Part shown: one piece after another, positions 44,364 through 56,293 of the stretch
Numbering within the stretch: position 1 is the first letter of the stretch
Layout of the letters: each line of letters opens with the position of its first letter
Assembly (NCBI RefSeq): GCF_001411555.2
Contig: NC_049914.1
Location: forward strand, 14,772,798 to 14,836,797
Reading direction: 5' to 3'
Length of the DNA: 64,000 nt
From: Juglans regia
Taxonomy: Eukaryota; Streptophyta; Magnoliopsida; Fagales; Juglandaceae
Translations under genes and position numbers: made by a program
Notes under the pieces: generated by a model
Told to the model about the DNA's origin: nothing
The model's input: only the letters and a program-made list of their open reading frames with translations
The model's database searches: none

Positions 44364-45776
44364 ATGGCAATCGTTGATGGTGGTGGCATAGGTTGGCCTT
44401 CTTTTGCCGACTTGGTTGCTGCTATTTCGCAGCCCATCCCTGAGATGGTGCTGCTGCCACGTGCCCCTAAGATGGTAGATGGTGAGATATATTTCCAATT
44501 TTTCGAAGAGGAAATAGAACGATCTGCTGAACCATTTAGATACTCTATGGTCCTCAATTTTTTGAAACAATGACCTTCTCTGGACAATGTTCGTGCATTC
44601 ATTCATAGCCGTTGGGGACTTTCGGCTTTACCAGTCGTTTCCTCTATGCGATGTCCTCGAAACGTTTTCATGCTCATGGTTAACGAAGCAGATTTTTCTA
44701 AAGCTCTATCCAGGGATGTTTGTGAGATTAACAGCAGTTTCTATCATGTCTTTCACTGGTCTCCAGAGTTTAATGAAGATGCAGAACCGTCGAGGGTGCT
44801 GGTGTGGCTTTCTCTACCGGGTCTCCCTCCTATCGGGACCTTCATATGTCAGGATAATCTGACTCGATGCGCTATGAGAATTGATGGAGCACGATTGTGT
44901 GTGGAAGTGGATGCAGAGAAAGCACCGTTGAATCACTTCTGGATAGGGGCGTCGGGTTTACCTACTAGTTGTAAACAAGAAGTTGTTTACGAGACTCTTC
45001 CTGCACATTGCGCTACGTGCAAAATGCGGGGACATAACACACAGACATGCAAAGTTGGAAAACCTGAGAAGACTGGGCAGGTTTGGCGCTGGAAGAAAGA
45101 AAATCCATAGGCAATTAAGGCTATTCTAGAATCTGGGGAAGAACCGTTGTAACAGGTTTCTGTGCTTCCGGAAAATTCTGATCTCGTAGTAGAAGAAATA
45201 TTGGTGCCTGGTTTGGAAACAGAGAGTCTCATGGTTGCAGAGGTTCTGAATTCGTTTGCTGCGGTTACTCCGCTTGACCCAATGGGTGATGCAATGGTTC
45301 TCTCTGACAAAGATTTTAACGTGGCCGTGTTGTTACCGCAAGGTAACTATGCACCAGTGGATGAAAATGCAATCCAAGATGATAACATGGTTTCTGCGAA
45401 AATAGAAGGTGGCTTGATAAATGCATCAGAACTTCCTATTCCAGTTTCTGATGAGAATGCTACGGGCGCTACAGTGGGGGAAACTCCTATGATGTTGCCT
45501 AGTGAGGGGCTGGAGCCGTTTGTAGTGTGGGATAGGATCGTGCAGAATGAATTATCTGGGGAAGAGGAGCTTGTGGACGTTCATGTAGAGAAAAGGATTG
45601 AGATGGAGAATGCTTCTGAATTTGAACCAAACATTCAAGCAGAGGTTTTCCCGCATGACAAAGAGTGCCTTACTGAGTCTGAGGCCAATGAAGGTAAGAG
45701 GAAATCTAAGAAAAATATGTTTATAAAAATGTGCAGCTCGTCTCGGGTTCATGCCTGACATTCAAACCATGTCTAA
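44364..45776 (+). pseudogene. LINE-C ORF1 (DUF4283, zinc knuckle, acidic tail)
   Basis: One frame runs from MAIVDGGG at 44364 to TAA 45774-45776, with stops at 44571, 45108, 45150 and 45756. The stop at 44571 is TGA where copy B has Arg, a CGA-to-TGA type change. DUF4283 motifs (EEEIERSAEPFRYSMVLNFL, FIHSRWGL, RNVFMLMV) precede a CCHC knuckle at 45009-45050. About 16 residues between LPGLPP and the SDN-type segment of copy B are deleted in frame. The acidic tail (45162-45758) shows that full ORF1 is about 470 codons. Confidence 0.85.
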
Positions 45777-47089
45777 TGATTGATTCCATTTTTGTATGAA
45801 ATATTAGAGGGGTTGGGACCTCCAGGAGTAGAGTTAAGAAATTGATTGGTAAGTTGAAGCCGAAAGTTGTTGTGCTCTTAGAACCTTTTCATAATTTAAA
45901 GGAAGCTCGTAAATTGGCACGCTGTTTGAATTTTGATAGTGTCATTTCTAATGAGGATGATGGGGGTAAAATCTGGACTTTCTAGAATAGTACTTATGTG
46001 GTGCAGGTGGTTCGAATGGGAATGCAATTTATTTCCATGCTAGTAGGTGAAGGAAAGGAGATGTTTTTGTTCACTGTGGTTTATGCTAAATGTACTATGG
46101 TGGAGAGGCGACAACTTTGGGATGATCTCAATTTTTAAAATTTGGGATCATATCCTTGTGTGTTTGCTAGTGATTCTAATATTATCCGTAATGATTCTGA
46201 AATGAGGCGTGGTAGGCCTCGACCTAGTATGGCTATGGAGGATTTTAATAATTGGATTCATCAAGGAGGTTTGATGGAAATGGCTACGAAAGGAAGTATG
46301 TTTACATGGTGTAATGGGCAATTGGGGCTTGCCCACTTTTGGGCATGTCTTGATCGAGCTCTCATGGATAGTTCCTCCCTTGCTTTGTTTCCTAATGCTA
46401 ATTGCTTTTATTTGTCTCGTTCTACTTCAGATCATGCTCCTATGTTTATTGAGCTTAAAAAGGGCCCGTTCTTCTATGGCCCGGCCCCTTTCCGCTTTCA
46501 ACAAATGTGGGTGGATCACCATAGTTTTCTGGATTGTATTCGGACTGGTTGGGCATCTCGGGTGGAGGGTTCGGCCTTTCAGATTCTGACTAGAAAATTA
46601 AAGCATACTAAGGTGGTGTTAAGGGAGTGGAATAAGCGGGTCTTTGGTCATACTTTGGTCCATATTGATTTACTGGAAAAACAGGTTGAGGAGATTAAGC
46701 AACAACTTCAAGTAAATTGGGAGGAAAATGTGGAGAATGAGTTACATATGGCAGTCTCGGATTTGGCAAGCTGGCGGCGGCGGGAAGAGATTCGTTTGGC
46801 ACAAATGGCAAAATTAAAATGGAAGGTGAATGGAGATCGTAATTCCAAGTTTTTTCATGCTTGCCTTGTTAATAAGAGGAGAAAACTAGTGCTTGAAATG
46901 CGTTCAAATGGGGTTGTGTATGAGACGCCGAAAAGCATCCATCAAGGGGCAGTGGAATATTTTTCTTCTTTCCTTCAAGGGGATCAAACGGTTGAGCCTC
47001 CTAGGCTAGAACAGCTAATTGATTCAGTCATCTCAGAGGAGGAAAATGTCTCCCTTCTACGTGCTCCTTCTATAGAGCAAGTTTTTTAG
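45776..47089 (+). pseudogene. LINE-C ORF2 part 1: endonuclease and linker
   Basis: The start ATG at 45776-45778 gives MIDSIFV, matching MTGSILV in copy B; a TGA follows after seven residues. Stops occur at about 45985 and 46136. The long open part from 46142 carries WCNGQLG, STSDHAPM and the FQQMW block. The GDFN motif of copies A and B reads S-D-S-N here, so the endonuclease is damaged. The linker W-R-R-R-E-E-I-R-L-A-Q is kept. The frame closes at TAG 47087-47089, with RT homology continuing in frame. Confidence 0.88.
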
Positions 47090-48766
47090 GCTTTGTCTTC
47101 CATCCCGTCTCAAAGTGCTCCGAGTCCTGATGGTTTTGGGTCGAATTTCTATAAAAGTTGCTGGGAGGTGATTAAAGTTTATGTGTGGAATGCAATTTTG
47201 GAATTTTTTATGTCCAAACAACTTCCCAGATTCTTCATGGCCTCATATTTGGTTTTAATACCAAAGGTAGATTCGCCTACAGGTTTTGACAAATTTCGTC
47301 CTATTAGTCTTTGCTCTGTTTTTTATAAAATTTGCTCCAAGATTATTGTGAATGGATTAACAGGTCTCCTGCCTCGACTGATATCTTTGGAGGAAGGAAC
47401 TTTTATTCTGGGAATGAGTATTTTTTAGAATATTAGCCTTACCCAGGAAATGGTTCACTTTATGACAAACATACTCATAGGGGGAATATTATGTTGCAAG
47501 TGGATATGGCAAAAGCTTATAATAATGTGGACTGGCTTTTTTTATTGCAGTTTTGCGGAGGTTTGGCTTCTCTTTTGAATTTTGTGAATTGGTGCATTCT
47601 TGCATTTCTAGTTCATGGTACTCAGTTATGATGAATGGTACGGTCAAGGGTTTCTTTTCGGGAGGCCGTGGTCTCCGTCAAGGGGATCCTTTATCTCCTT
47701 ATTTGTTTATTATTCAGCAAGAGGTACTTTCCAGGATGATTCATGCCAGTGAGAGATAAGAATTTTGGCCAGTTTTATCAAGCCTGAGGTACGCCAGTTG
47801 TGTCTCATTTAATGTATGCTGATGACATTATGATTTTTTCTAATGGAAACCAAAGATCGGTCCGAGCTATTCAGAACATCTTGATGCAATATGAGAGATG
47901 GTCGGGTCAGGCTATCAATGTTCAGAAATTTGTGTTGTATTGTTCGAAGCATATTTCTGCCATGCGCAATCATCGGCTTTTACGTCATACTGGGTTCATG
48001 GAGGGGACCTTCCCTTTCAAATATCTAGGTGTGCCGATTATTGTGGGGCACCTTAAGCAGTGTCATAGAAGGCATGGTGAATAAAGTTAGACAAAAAATC
48101 AATGGGTGGAAGATGACGCTACTTTCTACGAGTGGCAAACTTGTTCTACTAAGACATGTTATTTCTAGCATGGCGATTCACCTCTTTGCTGTTTTGCGGG
48201 TCCCTCAAGCTACTATTAACAAGATTCATAGATTGATGAGCTCTTTCTTTTGGGGGGAATCTGGAAGGCAGGAGAAAAGGAAATGGGTGGCTTGGAGACA
48301 TATTTGCAATCCTATGGAAGAAGTTGGTCTTGGTTTACGACATCTCCATGACATGCAAAAAGCTTTACACATGCATTTTGCTTGGAATCTACTACAAGGT
48401 AATTCTTTATGGGCCAATTTTCTCAAAGCTAAATATGTGGGTTCGAAGCCTTGGGCATTAGTAGAAGGCACGAAAGTTACAAGATTCTGGAGAATGGTTG
48501 CTAATTGTATTCCGTGTTTGCTGAATAACTCAAAATGGAAGAATAGAGAGGGGGGAATTTTTTTCTGGTATGATAAATGGAGGGATAATGGTCCTCTCAT
48601 TAATGAGATGCCGCTTGTGGGTTCACCTTTGCTAAAAATTAAAGAGTGTAGATTGTTGGATACTTGGGATGTGGATTTTCTAGAGAGTTTAGTTGGGCAG
48701 GAGAAGGTGGATGAAATTTTAACCTCTTTAGCCAGGCCTAAGCCCGGAAAAGATGTTCTTGTTTAG
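47090..48766 (+). pseudogene. LINE-C ORF2 part 2: reverse transcriptase
   Basis: This reads QSAPSPDGFGSNFYKSCWEV, then LIPKVDSPTGFDKFRPISLC (47093-47428). The PGRS block is altered to LGMS before a TAG. A frameshift follows near 47470-47550, then GGRGLRQGDPLSPYLFI, another shift, and LMYADDIMIF with YADD intact at 47815-47826. The thumb (INGWKMTLLSTSGKLVLLRHV) is in a third frame from 48029. At least three frame changes make this non-functional. Confidence 0.9.
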
Positions 48767-49887
48767 ACTCCAACGGAGACAAGTATGTTCTCTACGAAAT
48801 TTGTTGGGCATTGTATTCGCATTAGAGGTTCTCCCCTTGATTGGCATGATTGGATTTGGCATAAATGTCCTTAAAAATGTCTATTCATTTTTTTAGGGCT
48901 TGGCATATGGCTTTGAGTGTGGATGAACTCTTGCGCCGTATTGGTATTCCCCTTGTTTCTAAATGTGATTGTTGTAATGTTGGTCATATTGAAAATATTA
49001 ACAATGTTCTTTTTTAGGGTGAATTTCCTCACAAAGTTTGGTCTTTCTTTGGCACTCTGTTAAGTATTCCTCTTGGTAGATCTTGGATGTAAAACTCTGG
49101 AACTTGGTTTAGGCGTGCTAGCTCTTCTTCTCAGGTGGGTTTTATTGTTGGCATCATTTCTATCATTGTTACTTGGGGACTATGGAGGCGAAGATGTACG
49201 GCGAGAATGGAAGGTATTCGAGAAACTCATGAAGTTGTTGTTCATTCTATTTGTGTTTGCCTTGGTTCCTTTTGTCTTGGGGAAAAAAAATGCTTTGTGT
49301 TTGTCTAACCGGGATGAGAAGATTTTGGAGGCCTTGCGGATCAAACTGATCGTGCCAAAAGCTCCTTGTTGCAAATTGGTTAAGTGGATTAAGCCGCCGT
49401 CGGGTTAGTATAAACTGAATATGGATGGTAGTAGCCTTGGAAATCTGGGACCTTGTGGTATTGGTGGGGTTATTCGGAATGAGTCAAGATGTTTTGTCAA
49501 GGCTTATGCCTCTCCTATTGGTTATGATTCAAATAACAAAGCGGAACTTCTTGCGCTCCTTCAAGGTTAGAGAATTTGCAATTCTTTAAATATTTCTAAT
49601 GTGATTATAGAAATGGATTCCATGGTGATTATTTCTTGGTGGGTGCGAGGGTGTTGTGGTGTGTGGTACCTTGAGGATTTCTGGGAAGAAATTATTGGGT
49701 TGACTCGTACTCTTCATTGCTAGTTTCGACATGTGTTTCGTGAAGGTAATATAGTGGCGGATTGGTTAGGCAAGGAAGGGGCTTTAGGTGCAGATTTGGT
49801 CTATTCTAATAATTACGCTCTTCCGTGGATTCTTCGTGCTTTGCTCCGGTTGAACTTCTTAGGTCTCCCAACTCTAAGAGTTTAGCT
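48767..49887 (+). pseudogene. LINE-C ORF2 part 3: zf-RVT and RNase H remnant
   Basis: Scattered stops break this region. Recoverable blocks are SKCDCCNVG near 48957, the NMDGSSLGNLG RNase H start near 49417, NKAELLALLQG near 49538, IIEMDSMVIISWW near 49605 and the C-terminal REGNIVADWLGKEGA near 49738. All four RNase H acidic positions can still be seen. The original stop is at about 49885 (TAG). Confidence 0.8.
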
Positions 49888-50003
49888 TTTTTTTCTCTGG
49901 TTTTTGTGGTTTTTTCTGTTTTCCTTTGTTTTTGTCATAAGATTGTCATAGATTGTTTTCCTTGGCTGCGGTCCTATTGGTTTTCCTATGGGCCTTTTCT
50001 TGT

Positions 50004-50103
50004 TACCACAGTATTCATCCGCCATAAGAGAGGATATTATTAATAAAATTGAGAGGAGGTCACTATTAGACATGTGACTTTCCTGCTCTTTCAAAAAATA
50101 AAA
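50004..50103 (+). promoter_or_regulatory. Conserved LINE 3' tail (copy C)
   Basis: The stem is ATCC (50017-50020) with GGAT (50032-50035), shifted from the CCTC/GAGG stem of copies A and B but in the same position. Then TTAATAAAATTGAG, GGTCACTATTAGACATGTGA and a short A-rich end. The stem survives although its bases changed. Confidence 0.68.
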
Positions 50104-50118
50104 ATTAGATGTTTCTAT
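50104..50118. repeat. LINE-C target duplication, right copy
   Basis: ATTAGATGTTTCTAT, pairing with 44239-44254 with one missing T. Confidence 0.85.
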
Positions 50119-53100
50119 GAATTGAACCTAATTTTGATTTGATATTTAAACAGATTAGATGTTGTTGTTATGTTAAGGTTAGTGTTTTTGATGTAGATGT
50201 TTTGGTTTGAATATATTTGAGATCTTACGGTGGACATTATGTTTTAATTTTAAATGTATATATTGTAGTTATTCCTAATTTTTTATGTATTTTGTTTCTT
50301 AGTTTCTGGTTTAATATTGAAATGATTTTTGTGTTTGTATATATTTACGTTTTATTCCCTAGTGTTCTAAATTTAAGTTGTTATTTTTGTCTAACATGGT
50401 TGGAAGTTTTGCTTGGCTGAATGTTAGGGTTTTTATTTTTTTATACTCATTGTTCTCAACATTGTTTGTTATTGGATTTTTTTATTCAGAACAAAGCATT
50501 GATTCTTTCTTAAATACTTTTGAAATATTAAAATCTTTTATATTATTTTTTTTAATTTTCTATCTATAGTTATATGTTGCAAATATGTTTTAACATATTA
50601 TATAGTTTGTCTTTGTTTTATAACCTTTTTTATCAATGGTTATAAAAGATTACCTTACCTAAAAGGCATTGCCTTTGCGTAAATTTATTTACTTTTGCAG
50701 CTTTAACTTGCTAATATCCAATCAAAACTTTCCATGCCTTTGTGTGCTTTTTCATTAAACTTATATGAAAAGACAAGGTTGTGGTTTAAGGTTTTGACTG
50801 AATTGTTTATAAAAACTATGATTATTTAACTATGGCAAGAAATAAATAATGTCAAAAAAATCATTTATGCTCAAGGATGTTGGGTTCAATGAGAGATTTT
50901 TATATAATAGAAGAAATTAAATTAGTGGGCTTTTCCTTTTTATTTTAGCGTCTATACTGCTAAAAAACCATATCTTAAAATTTTTTATACTTATTCAAAT
51001 GTTCAAAAAAAGCGTGAAAATAGTGACTACCAATTTTCGAGTTTTTGTCTATTTTGTTTTCCTATCATTAATCTCCTGCGTATTTGGATAGGTAAATACA
51101 GTTTTAGACATTATTATCTATGCCTCAATGATATAATTGTAATTTTACTACTCTTCCAGTTACTTGATGCTTTAAGTTGTGATACTAATTTATGATGTGC
51201 TGGCAAAATGCATAAACAATCCGACTCTTATGCTGTAAGAGAGATTGTTTATCTGGTATTTTTATGTTAAAGTATTGGCTTGCATGGAAGAAAACTCGGC
51301 TGCAGGTGTTTAGAAGTTTAGGATGTTTCCAATTAATATGTTATCAATGTGTAAAACATCTGCTTGGTAATGTTTTTTACTAAGCAGATTTGTAAATAGA
51401 AGACATATCTATTTTATTATTTGTAAGATGCTTACATTATTTACATTATAATGGAAAAACATTTGGGATGTTCCTTCATTGCAAGAATATGCTAAGTAAA
51501 ATTCATTTGTAGATTCACTTATGAACTCAAATTGACGCTTGGCTTATATCACCAAAAGATTTTTTTTTACAGTTTAAATCTTTGACAAAACGTAGACAAA
51601 TGATTTTCATTTAGAGGTTCATTTTCCTGTAATGTTTTCTATTATGCATTTATAATGAGTTTTAACAATTATAATAATTTTTGTTGCAATAGAGCAATTG
51701 CTTCTTTTGTTCAATCCATTTGTAAAGTTATATATTTATATTTTGGTAATTTTCCCTTTTTACAGCCCAATGTACAAGATGGTTTTATTTTTCTTTAATT
51801 CCATTTGTATTGCTAAGTAGTCAACGGTATACAGCTTATAAAAAATAAAATAAAATAAATATTTAATATTTAACTTTTTTGAGTTTTGATTAAAATTTTG
51901 AATTTTTGCGGAATATTTTTGTATTCATTTCTATATCGAATCAACAAACTACTCCAAGTTAAATTTTTGTATATAACAAATATAAAAATTTATTCATGTA
52001 AATTCCATACAACAGTGTCTAGAAAACTGTGGTTATGGTACACTAGAATGAAAAACTGGTAATAAAACAAACTTTTATCAAAAGTTAAAATGTAATTTCC
52101 ATTGAGATTTGCCTCCTCTTTTGTGTAAGTTTTAGTTATGTTTATGAAATTACCTATTTGAAATATTAACAATTTTTTTTTTTTTTTTTTTTTTGAAAAA
52201 AGAGTTTTCAACTATATGAAAAAGGGGGCCTTAAAATTATTTTGTATAGATCATCTATCACCTTATTTACAAAGAACTTGTACAAATTGTTTGTATTTTC
52301 CAGAACATTTTTGTCTATTTAAACATTTTTCTATAACTTGTCCGGTTTTGGATTTTGAAATTAGTGCTAGCATCAAATATTCATGCCACAAAACCACTTC
52401 ATAATTTTTTTTTTTTTTTTTGGTTGATTCTTCTAATTTACAAACTCTTCTTTTCAAAATAAAATTTGTAATATACTATGGACACTTTGATTTTATGAAT
52501 TTTTTTATTCAGGGTAAATTTCATTTTATTGTAAATTGGAAAGTTTTAGATGGCTTATTGTTAAGAGTGGATATTTTGTTTTTTCATGTGACAGAAGTAA
52601 GGACAATAGTTATAAAGTATTGTATAGATCCGACGTAAAGAGTATTGTATGAATTCCTGCAGTCATAGAATCTATTAGTGTTTCTAGAACAAACATATAT
52701 TTTTTCTTAAACATATTTTCATGAATTTTAGAAATTGTGAGAGGTTTTTAAAATAACATTAGAGTCAATTTCTCATTGTTAAAATTGTTGTGCAAAATTA
52801 ATAGGATTTAAATCGTATTCTAACATTTTGTACTCAACCAAATTTCTATTATTTGTAAAACGAATTATGAAATTACTGCGTGATTGTTATTTTTTATTAT
52901 CGTTTATTTTTTACAACTTTACTACTTTATTTAACAACTTATTTGACTATCAAGGCAAAACAACTCAATGGGTTAAGGCAATTTATTGACGTTACAAGTA
53001 TAAAATTAATTTATTTAGAAGAAATGTGTTGATCATAATTAAGAATTGAAACAAATTCAAATTCAGTATACAATCAAAATTGTAACCATTTGTTTAAAAC

Positions 53101-53259
53101 TGTCTACTGTTATTATTTACTGTTATTTTTAACAATAATAATTTAACCATCCAAATCTATTATTCAAAAATTCATTTCAATAAAAACATGATCAATTTTA
53201 TTCTTGATTATTTTTAATTTTAATTTGCTTACATTATCAGACAATTTGTCTTTCATAAG
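50119..53259. other. Very AT-rich DNA, no supported gene
   Basis: Long T-runs (for example 52172-52194), no frame above about 75 residues and no recognised protein. It may be the left part of the Helitron or older intergenic DNA. Confidence 0.5.
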
Positions 53260-54845
53260 AAGTTGCGGATCTTATAGATTTAAATTATTATTCCATCATT
53301 CTCAAGAATATGGCCTATTTATTCTAATAGCAAGTTTACAAACATTCAAATTTTTTCTCCTTTTTTAAGATTTAGTTACAGAAATTAAAGTTTTTTAATA
53401 TAATTTAAAGAAACCCTTAGTTATTTTTTTATTAATTTTTTATACTCTTTTTTTTCAATAACAGAGAAAAACTTTTCGTGTTTTTTATTTGATATTTCAT
53501 AAACAAATGTTTTAGGTTAATTTGAAAATAGATTTTAAACTTTTATTTTTTTTTAATTCTTTTTTTATTTTTTTATAAATATTTGTTGTATTTTTTGCTT
53601 TCAAAATTAATTATGAAAACTTAAAAAAATTTCTTTACTTTATAAATTATAAAGAAAATATTCTCACCCAAAAATAACATAATTTCTTTTTTGGAAAAAT
53701 TTGGTTTAATTTCTCAATCAGAAGATCTGAATTCAACCAAATATTATTTCTTTCTGGAAAAAAAACTATAAGTATTTTGTGTTATTTATTACAAATTGTT
53801 TCTTTTGTTCCATGCATTTTTAAATCTATATATTTATTTGCCAATTATTTCTATGTTTTGAAATAATATTGCTTCAAGTTTTATATGCTTCGACATATTT
53901 ATTATGTATTGTTCAGCTTTGGAATCAGTACACACTTTAACGAATCTATCATTCCTACAATCTCTTAGTTATTTTCTTATAAATTGTTTATATGCTTTTT
54001 TTAATAGCATAGAAATATTTTTGTGTTTTGGATTTGATATTTCATAAGCAAATGTTTTAGATTAATTCCAGAATCGATTTTAAAATTTAATTTTTTAATT
54101 CTTTTTTAATTTTTTATAAATATATGTTCTATTATTTGCTTTCAAAATTAATTATAATAATTTAGAAAATTAAATTTGCGGGTTTTATAGATTTAAATTA
54201 TTATTGTATTATTCTCAAGAATATGGCCTATTTATTCTAATAGTAAATTTACAAACATTCAAAAAAAATTCTCCTTTTTTACGATTAAGTTTCGAAAATT
54301 AAAAGTTTCTTTTTGTAATAATAAAAAGAAACTCTAACTTATTTTTTTTATTAATTTTATGTATTCTTTTTTTTCAATAACATAGAAATATTTTTTTTTG
54401 TTTTAGATTTGATATTTCAGAAACAAAGATTTTGATTAATTCGAAAATATATTTTAAACTTTTATTTTTTTAATTTTATATAAATATTTTTTGTATTGTT
54501 TGCTTTCAAAATTAATTATTACATCTTAAAAAATTTTCTTTACTTTATAAATTATAAAGAAAATATTCTTGCCCAAAAATAACTTTTTTATTTTTAAATA
54601 TGGTTTATTTTCTCAATCAGAAGATTTGAATTCAACCAAATATTGTTTCCTTCTGGAAAAGAAACTGTAAGTATTTTGGTATTATTTATTACAAATTGTT
54701 TCTTTTGTTCCATGCATTTTTAAATCTATAATATTTATTTGCCAATTACTTCTATGTTTTGAAATAATATTGGTTCACGTTTTATATGCTTAAACATATT
54801 TATTATGTATTGTTCAGTGTTGGAATCAGTACACATTTTAGAGAA
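53260..54845. repeat. Tandem duplication of about 0.7-0.9 kb in AT-rich DNA
   Basis: The series CTCAAGAATATGGCCTATTT, CAAATATT-TTTCTTTCTGG, TTTGTTCCATGCATTTTTAA and TTATTATGTATTGTTCAG occurs at 53301-53915 and again at 54214-54815, offset by about 900-913 bp, with single-base differences. A shorter phrase (TTTGATATTTCATAAACAAA) occurs three times (about 53488, 54028 and 54405), so an additional partial copy lies between. Confidence 0.85.
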
Positions 54846-55129
54846 TCTAAAGCACATTGTTCGTTGAGGATTTTACATTAAATCGTGATCACTGGTTCGT
54901 TAGCTTTTGGTTTTATTGCAATTTGTAATTTTCCAGCCTGTGATTTGCTTTACTGATTTAATGACTGATAAGATTTTGTTAATTAATTATAAAATTTTTA
55001 TTATAGCAATAAATTGAAAAAAAAAAATCCCTTAAACTTAAATTTTAGAAACATGTTTTTGAAACTTCTAAAAAACAATCAAGAAAAAAAATCTCGTATA
55101 AAGATTTCTCAGAAGAGAGAAAAATTAAA

Positions 55130-55549
55130 TTTCGACAAAAAGTTAGATAAATATATGCTCAGAGAAAGGCTGCTAAAAGAAATGTGATCGAGCTGAAAGA
55201 TTCAATATCATCTGATGCTGACCAAATGATTATATCAATTGATGGTACATCAAATGATCATCTTTAATCTATCAGCGGTGGTCAAAATTATAATGTTCAA
55301 CAATCTTAACAAAAAAAATACCGAATTTTCCATGAAAATGTTGATATTGTTGGAATGACCTCCTCACAAGAGGCAAGTGTCCCTCCAGATGTTGATGTTG
55401 TTGGGGTAGATTCAGAAGGATCTACACTATTAAATATTTTATTGGATTCTTCTATCAGTTTGAATTACTTTGTAGATTTGTTGAGACAAAAATCAGCAAA
55501 TGCACTAATAAAAATAGTAGAGATTTCTGAACAACATAAAATTCCATAG
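55130..55549 (+). pseudogene. Helitron Rep-helicase, N-terminal end
   Basis: A basic stretch (RQKVRQIYAQRKAAKRNVIE) leads into SISSDADQMIISIDGTSNDH. Stops at about 55267 and 55308 interrupt before a clean segment at 55355-55549 (SSQEASVPPDVDVVGVDSEG and LLRQKSANALIKIVEI). Basic RR-x-RYA-type starts are usual in plant Helitrons. The frame ends at ATTCCATAG; GTTTACT follows, and CAAAAATAG at 55611-55619 could mark an intron end. Confidence 0.55.
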
Positions 55550-55822
55550 GTTTACTAATTTAACCTCCTTTTTTATCATATTCTTTCCATTCAACAATGA
55601 TTTTTTTCTCAAAAATAGGCTCTTTCTATCAATCAACTACAATCATCTCCTAAAGGACTCCACCAAGAAGTATTTTTAGTAAGGAGTCAAAATAGAATTG
55701 GTTTCTTCATGACATTGCGTTTTACTTTTAACCATACTTAGAGTATCGATCCAAACGAAATCATTCAACTAATACTAATCAAGTTTATTCCATTGTCTTG
55801 ATTTTACCCCAATTTAATAGCT

Positions 55823-56293
55823 GCATCGCGTTCCCGTATTGCTGTGCATAGACAAATATTACAAAATGTTCCCCTTGAAGCAAATTATTTACCAGATGTG
55901 CTACATTGTAATCATTGTAAAGCGAAGAGATTCTTCCATGAAACAAACAATTTTTGTTGTGCTGATGGGTCAATTTCTTTGGTTGCAAATGATGTTTCTG
56001 ATCAACTTTATAGTCTGTTTGTTTCAAACACTCATGAATCTGTACAATTCTAGACATACGTTCGAACGTACAACAACAAATTTGCTTTTACATCATTTGG
56101 AATTAAATTTGACAGAAATTTATGCCAAAGAAATGGTGGAATTTACACATTTCGAGCTCAATGTCAAATCTATTACTATCTTCCTGATGTGGCTCCTTCA
56201 AATGGTCGATCTTCTAATTTGCAACTGTATTTCTATAATACTGAACATGAATTTGAAAATCACATTCTTGATTCAGTTAGAATGAATCCATCA
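55823..56293 (+). pseudogene. Helitron Rep-helicase, zinc-like N-terminal domain
   Basis: This reads ASRSRIAVHRQILQ, LPDVLHCNHCKAKRFF, NNFCCADGSISLV and DQLYSLFVSNTHESVQF, then after a TAG (56051-56053) TYVRTYNNKFAFTSFGIK and LQLYFYNTEHEFENHILDSV. These are the conserved blocks found upstream of Rep in plant Helitrons, including the CxxC...FCC pattern. The coding sequence is cut at RMNPS by the insertion at 56294. It resumes with the same residues at 60914. Confidence 0.88.
56263..56293. repeat. 31-bp direct repeat, left of insertion
   Basis: It starts CATTCTTGATTCAGTTAG and ends AATCCATCA. The same 31 bp with one difference (G56276 versus A60896) lies at 60883-60913. Both encode the same stretch of Helitron protein. 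Confidence 0.93.

Larger units (their letters stand above)
44255..50103 (+). mobile_element. LINE copy C, full-length but decayed
   Basis: This has the same family and layout as copies A and B: ORF1, acidic tail, ORF2 with endonuclease, RT, zinc region and RNase H, and the shared 3' tail. Target duplications of 16 and 15 bp differ by one base. Many stops and several frameshifts in ORF2, plus an in-frame deletion in ORF1, show that it is older than copy B. Confidence 0.94.

Noticed and set aside
50217..52640. Several frames of 60-73 residues in AT-rich DNA
   Set aside because: Phe/Ile/Asn/Lys-rich chance frames with no domain and no conserved neighbours.
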